Below, piece by piece: positions 31,953 through 34,969 of a stretch of 34,969 nt of DNA. Source of the DNA: Glycomyces salinus (GTDB lineage Bacteria; Actinomycetota; Actinomycetes; Mycobacteriales; Micromonosporaceae). The notes under the pieces were generated by a model, which was not told the origin of the DNA, did not search any database, and worked only from the letters and a program-made list of their open reading frames with translations. The stretch is from the NCBI RefSeq assembly GCF_016428645.1, contig NZ_JAELXW010000113.1:1-34969 (forward strand), written 5' to 3'. Positions within the stretch are counted from its first letter, which is position 1; each line of letters begins with the position of its first letter. The translations under genes were made by a program, and so were the position numbers.

Positions 31953-32447
31953 TCGCTCTTCGGCCGCGCCGCGTTCTGGCCCCGCCGCCCCACCGCCGAC
32001 GCCCGGCCCTCCCGGCTCTGGGCCCGCGTGGCGGGTGCCGTCGCCGCCCGGCCTCGCCTGGTCTGGACCACCACGGCCGCGGGCCTCGTTGTCGCCGCCG
32101 CCGCGTTCATGCCCCAACTGCGTGCCGACGGCACCGCACAGACCGACGTGTTCACCGACGTCGACTCCGTCGAGGCCCAGGACGTGCTCGCGGAGCACTT
32201 CCCTGGCGGCTCGGGGGCACCCGCGATCGTCGTCGCCGACGCCGCCGGGCTCGACGCGGTCGCCGCGACCTTCTCGGCCCTGGCCGTCCTGCCGCTGCTG
32301 ATCCTCGCGCAGATCGCCTTCGTGGTCGCCTTCGGCGTCATGCTCGACACGATCCTGGTGCGCTCACTTCTGGTCCCCGCACTGACACTCGGCATCGGCC
32401 GGACCACCTGGTGGCCGTCCCGCCTCGCGCGACGACCACAGCATTGA
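31953..32447 (+). pseudogene. MMPL/RND lipid transporter remnant with internal deletion
   Basis: The frame reads SLFGRAAFWPRRP, LWARVAGAVAARPRLVW, TDVDSVEAQDVLAEHFPGG, then jumps from AAGLDAVAATF straight to SALAVLPLLILAQIAFVVAF, VMLDTILVRSLLVPALTLGI and the C-terminal WWPSRLARR. In intact MMPL transporters (about 700 residues) the first part follows helix 6 and the second is the last two helices. About 320 N-terminal residues and about 200 internal residues are gone. Just to the left, the minus strand ends a short frame with RFLRRSTDAMRSVLEEG before a stop at 31887, perhaps the tail of a lost regulator. Confidence 0.8.
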
Positions 32448-32640
32448 GATTCTGTGCGCGGACGGAGGAGATCTCGCCCGCCATCACCGTGGGAACAACG
32501 CAGGCGGTCCTCGACGGATAACCGCTCACGCGCCAACGTCCGATTCAGAGGGGGTTCTGGTCATAACAAGGCATAACCAAGATCAGGTCATATGATATAG
32601 GATGTAACTCCCTATATGTCCGATTATGCGGACCTTTCAG
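32448..32640. promoter_or_regulatory. AT-rich patch with stacked symmetric elements
   Basis: CATAAC occurs at 32562 and 32572, exactly 10 bp apart. ATATAGG (32595-32601) and CCTATAT (32611-32617) form an inverted repeat with a 9-bp spacer. GTCCG (32618-32622) and CGGAC (32629-32633) form another directly beside it. A TATGAT hexamer (32591-32596) could be a -10. This looks like a promoter with operators for the small HTH gene to the right, or a recombination site. 32448-32560 shows nothing else. Confidence 0.4.
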
Positions 32641-32727
32641 TCGCTTATTGCAACTCAAAACACCAGGTCAAAGACCTATTGGCAAGCCTGCGGCGGCTGG
32701 TGACGGCGATCGACGCCCGAAACTGGC

Positions 32728-32946
32728 ATGAACCATGCACCTCAATTGTCCCAACTCGCGCTCGGGTGCCGCAACGGTCAGCCCCGAGTGATCCGCGACC
32801 GGTTCTCGCCCGAAGTATACGAGCAGCTGCTCGGGTCGGCCCGAGCTGGCGTGCCCAAACGACTGCTTGCGAAGCAGTACGGAGTGAGACTCCGCAGCGT
32901 TTGTCGACTGCCGCTAGGGGCAGGGCCTGACTCAAAGGGGCTGTAG
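32728..32946 (+). pseudogene. Small helix-turn-helix protein, resolvase-like, probably a remnant
   Basis: 72 residues. RDRFSPEVYEQLL, SARAGVPKRLLAKQYGV and RSVCRLPLGAG look like the Hin/resolvase-type helix-turn-helix tail found on small proteins linked to serine recombinases (usual pattern GxxxxxLAxxYGVxxxSVxRLL). The final recognition helix is disturbed (RLPLGAG in place of RLL). An upstream frame at 32616 beginning MSDYADLSVAYCNSKHQ ends in another phase, so a frameshift may have split a longer gene. There is no good ribosome binding site. Confidence 0.45.
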
Positions 32947-33009
32947 CGCTGTTGCTTCGGGGTGACTGGTTGCGGCGATCTGGGCGGAGGGGCCGGTTCG
33001 GTTCAGTCG

Positions 33010-33029
33010 GACGCGGTGCCGTCCGCGTC
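33010..33029. terminator. Hairpin between HTH remnant and small membrane gene
   Basis: GACGCGG (33010-33016) and CCGCGTC (33023-33029) pair around a 6-base loop. It is placed where it could end transcription from either side. Confidence 0.4.
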
Positions 33030-33137
33030 GTGTGGGCGGGTTTCGTCGGGGGCTGGTTTAGCTGAGTACCGGTTCGGCGTCGCCATTTGAGCCCGGCTCG
33101 CCGAATCGGTCGAGCAGCCGTGGTCGGATTCGGCGGG

Positions 33138-33302
33138 TCAGGCCGAGCTTCGGCCCGCCCGCCTTCTGATGAGACCGAAGACGATGGTGCCGATGAAGAG
33201 CACGATGCCGATGACGGCCAGCCAGAGCAGCCCCTCGATGGCGATGCCGATGATCGAAAGCACCACCCAGGCGACGATCAGGATCCAGAGAACTGTCCAC
33301 AT
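33138..33302 (-). CDS. 54-residue hydrophobic membrane protein
   Basis: The minus frame from ATG 33302 reads MWTVLWILIVAWVVLSIIGI and continues with ALEGLLW-like and IGIVLFIGTIVFG stretches, ending in RRRAGRSSA. Two membrane helices with a short turn and a basic tail are expected. Many actinobacteria carry similar small proteins of unknown function. No ribosome binding site is present, but TATACT lies 6 bases before the ATG, indicating a leaderless transcript. The gene has good codon bias and is intact. Confidence 0.7.
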   Translation of the reverse strand: MWTVLWILIVAWVVLSIIGIAIEGLLWLAVIGIVLFIGTIVFGLIRRRAGRSSA

Positions 33303-33308
33303 ACTAGT

Positions 33309-33314
33309 AGTATA
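33309..33314 (-). promoter_or_regulatory. -10 element of the small membrane protein gene
   Basis: TATACT on the minus strand, with 6 bases between it and the ATG at 33302. This is the spacing expected when transcription starts at the A of the start codon. The -35 is weak. Confidence 0.5.
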
Positions 33315-33469
33315 CGCCTCACTTCGTGTAAGCGGTCGAAGTCAGGATAAGTCAAGAATATTTTTCATGCGTGGGGAGTTCTGTTGGATTTCGGCGGAAC
33401 CGCCGTGCGAGTTCATCTGCGTCTGACCATCACGTCCCCTGGGCGGCTAGGTGGAGGACGTTCGAAAAA

Positions 33470-33482
33470 GTAGACACTCTCC
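33470..33482. repeat. IS3 element terminal inverted repeat, left
   Basis: GTAGACACTCTCC, exactly repeated in inverted form at 34734-34746. It lies 8 bp beyond the orfB stop. Confidence 0.85.
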
Positions 33483-33490
33483 GATGTGGG

Positions 33491-34390
33491 TTATGCGGCG
33501 GGTGTGAACTCTACGGGGTGCAGTTGTTCGAACTCCTCGGGTGTGAGGAATCCGAGTGCTTGCTGGATGCGGTCGCGGTTGTAGTCGGCCTGAATGTATT
33601 CGAACAACGCGAGCCGGACTTCATCGAGCTTCTTCCATGTTCGCAGGTTGATGAGTTCCTTCTTGATCGTCGCGTTCGTGGACTCGGCTTGGGCGTTGTC
33701 GAAGCACGAGCCGGTGCGCCCAACCGAGGGGATCACCCCGGCGTCGAAGCAGCGGTCGCGGAAGGCGTTCGAGGTGTACTGGCCGCCTCGGTCACTATGG
33801 ACGATCAGCTGTCCAGGTTCGGGAGCCAGGTCGGCCAGGGCCTTGTCCAAGGCGCGCAGTACGAACGGGGTGTCCATGACGGTGTCGACCTCCCAGGAGA
33901 CGATCCGTCGTGAGCACGCATCGGTGAACAGGACCAGATACGTCCAGCCCTGCTCGGCGGTCGCAATGTAGGTGATGTCCGTATACAGCACCTCGCCGGG
34001 CCGTGCGGGCGCGAAGACGCGGCCGATGAAGTCGATCAGGTCGGCGCTGCGGCCGTCGGGGACCGTGGTCTTCGGTCCCGAGGCCGGATGCACGCACGCC
34101 AGGCCCTGGGATCGGACCAGGCGGCGCAGGCGCGCCTCGCCGTGGTGTCGTCCCCGCCGGGCCAGCTCGGCCCGGATCCGGCGGATCCCGTACCGGCGCT
34201 TCTTGTCCTCGTGTACGTCCTTGACGATGCCGGCCAGCTCGGCGTCGGCGACCTCCCGGTCGGCGGGGCCACGGTCGCGCCAGGCGTAGTAGCCGCTGGC
34301 GCTGACTTCCAGCAGCGCGCAGGCGCGCCGGATCGAGACCCGCTCGGTGGCGGGTCGGGCCTGGTTCGCCTCGTCGATGGAGGCGATCAA
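33491..34390 (-). CDS. IS3-family transposase OrfB (rve integrase domain)
   Basis: 299 residues counted from the TTG at 34390, although the frame continues upstream (PERFTLIASID) into the overlap with orfA, as expected for an OrfAB fusion. An N-terminal HTH_21-like part (VSIRRACALLEVSASGYYAW) precedes the integrase core with D138 (YTDITYI), D200 (HSDRGGQYTS) and E236 (NAQAEST), the 35-residue spacing of the DDE family. It catalyses strand transfer for the element. It is probably expressed by -1 frameshifting from orfA at an AAAA run (34432-34435). Confidence 0.92.
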   Translation of the reverse strand: MIASIDEANQARPATERVSIRRACALLEVSASGYYAWRDRGPADREVADAELAGIVKDVHEDKKRRYGIRRIRAELARRGRHHGEARLRRLVRSQGLACVHPASGPKTTVPDGRSADLIDFIGRVFAPARPGEVLYTDITYIATAEQGWTYLVLFTDACSRRIVSWEVDTVMDTPFVLRALDKALADLAPEPGQLIVHSDRGGQYTSNAFRDRCFDAGVIPSVGRTGSCFDNAQAESTNATIKKELINLRTWKKLDEVRLALFEYIQADYNRDRIQQALGFLTPEEFEQLHPVEFTPAA

Positions 34391-34704
34391 CGTGAAGCGT
34401 TCTGGCTTCGGGCGGCGAACCAGGCCGTTGATTTTGAGAGGATCTCGATCTCCTCGGCCTGCTCTCGGACCTTCTTGCGCAGCTCACGCAGCTCAGCGGC
34501 CACTTCGGGCGGCAACTCGGGTGCGGCGGCCGCGGTGGGGGTTTCGGGCATGCTGCCATTCTTGCGGGCCTGGTGTCGCCAGAAGTGCAGGGTCTTGGGG
34601 TTGATGCCGAGGTCACGGGCAGTGCCCTTGACCGTCTTGTCCGGCAGACAGCTCAGCTCGACAGCCCGAGCGCGGAACTCGGCGGTGTAGGTGCGGTTCG
34701 CCAT
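34387..34704 (-). CDS. IS3-family transposase OrfA (helix-turn-helix)
   Basis: 105 residues. The HTH_Tnp_1 domain starts MANRTYTAEFRARAVELS and includes GTARDLGINPKTLHFW. A leucine-zipper-like helix follows (ELRELRKKVREQAEEIEILS). It binds the terminal repeats and, fused to OrfB through frameshifting, makes the active transposase. The stop overlaps the orfB start region, the normal IS3 layout. The slippery run is only four A, shorter than the usual A6G, so frameshift efficiency may be low. Confidence 0.9.
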   Translation of the reverse strand: MANRTYTAEFRARAVELSCLPDKTVKGTARDLGINPKTLHFWRHQARKNGSMPETPTAAAAPELPPEVAAELRELRKKVREQAEEIEILSKSTAWFAARSQNASR

Positions 34705-34733
34705 GATGGCGGTATTCCTCTCCAGTCTCGTAT

Positions 34734-34746
34734 GGAGAGTGTCTAC
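34734..34746. repeat. IS3 element terminal inverted repeat, right
   Basis: GGAGAGTGTCTAC, the inverted copy of 33470-33482, 29 bp upstream of the orfA start. Confidence 0.85.
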
Positions 34747-34761
34747 GGAAACGGGAGTCCT

Positions 34762-34969
34762 TCAGCCGACTTCACCGAGGTCGCTCTCTGGCAGGGCAAG
34801 CGGGCCTATGTCGCCTTCGTCGTCGATGTGTACTCCCGCGCGATCTACGGGTGGGCCGCTGCGACGACCAAGCACACCAAGCTGGTGCTCGACGCGGTCG
34901 ACCACGCCCTGTGGCAACGCGACCGGGCCGCCGCTCCATACGGCACCGCCGGTGAGGACCTGGTCCATC
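34762..34969 (+). pseudogene. Partial second IS3-type transposase, cut by window end
   Basis: The plus frame reads ADFTEVALWQGKRAYVAFVV, then DVYSRAIYGWAAATTKHTKL and ALWQRDRAAAPYG, ending DLVH at the last base. This is the middle of an rve-type OrfB, starting at the first catalytic aspartate and reaching just before the second (the HSD motif). Everything upstream is missing: its left border lies 16 bp from the right end of the IS3 element, so that insertion or a linked deletion removed the 5' half. The rest lies beyond the window. It belongs to a different subgroup from the neighbouring OrfB. Confidence 0.8.

Larger units (their letters stand above)
33470..34746 (-). mobile_element. Complete IS3-family insertion sequence
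   Basis: The element is about 1,277 bp, bounded by perfect 13-bp inverted repeats (33470-33482 and 34734-34746) and carrying orfA and orfB on the minus strand. The catalytic DD(35)E triad is intact and both frames are open, so it looks recent and possibly active. No 3- to 5-bp target duplication is obvious at the borders (AAA on the left, GGA on the right). This fits insertion with loss of one side, or a later rearrangement. Confidence 0.88.

Noticed and set aside
33361..33469. Palindrome CGGCGG-AA-CCGCCG (33392-33405) as an IS attachment site
   Set aside because: It lies 65 bp from the IS end and has no partner on the other side; it is more likely a chance GC hairpin.
1..34969. CRISPR array, tRNA or rRNA genes
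   Set aside because: I saw no regularly spaced repeats beyond the two-unit 36-bp repeat in the lipoprotein gene, and no tRNA cloverleaf or rRNA sequence.

Overview
The window is very GC-rich, codon third positions are almost all G or C, several genes look leaderless, and the gene families (SigK/RskA, MPT83-like fasciclin lipoprotein, UfaA1, TIGR03086, ROK-controlled sugar operons) are actinobacterial. It is a chromosomal segment of a filamentous or related Actinomycetota species. I cannot fix the genus; a Glycomyces- or Micromonosporales-like organism is a guess.

Layout. (1) 0.3-7.5 kb: a sugar-uptake operon with a lipoprotein binding protein, two permeases, a cytoplasmic GH35 beta-galactosidase and a ROK repressor, preceded by a large inverted-repeat operator and closed by a bidirectional hairpin. 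It has no ATPase gene. (2) 7.5-12.6 kb: VOC/AraC pair, sulfotransferase, a 5'-truncated MFS remnant, a small lipoprotein with a tandem repeat, and an ArsR-SRPBCC-TIGR03086 operon with two palindromic boxes. (3) 12.7-19.2 kb: a TetR/quinone-oxidoreductase pair sharing three copies of one operator, a divergent MFS/TetR pair around a perfect operator, a wrecked LuxR-type regulator and an ABC exporter. (4) 19.2-21.0 kb: a gene graveyard (GNAT, possible SUKH-like and recombinase fragments) around one small membrane protein.

(5) 21.0-31.9 kb is the most interesting part: a consolidated SigK-type regulon. It holds sigK, rskA, a five-helix Moco oxidoreductase, a fasciclin lipoprotein (MPT70/83 type), a photolyase, and on the other strand an operon FAD oxidoreductase - DUF1365 - UfaA1-like methyltransferase - second CFA-type methyltransferase - DUF1295, plus a divergent DUF4267 membrane protein. 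I find four matching promoter motifs (-35 CCATCC or CGATCC, exactly 15 bp, -10 GCGAAT, CCGAAA or CCGAAT). They lie upstream of sigK, the Moco gene, the FAD-led operon and the DUF4267 gene. Together they predict one ECF sigma factor driving photo-oxidative or redox defence, envelope proteins and membrane-lipid methylation.

(6) 31.9-35.0 kb: MMPL transporter remnant, an AT-rich palindromic patch, an HTH remnant, a 54-residue membrane protein, a complete IS3-family element with 13-bp terminal repeats, and part of a second IS3-type transposase running off the end.
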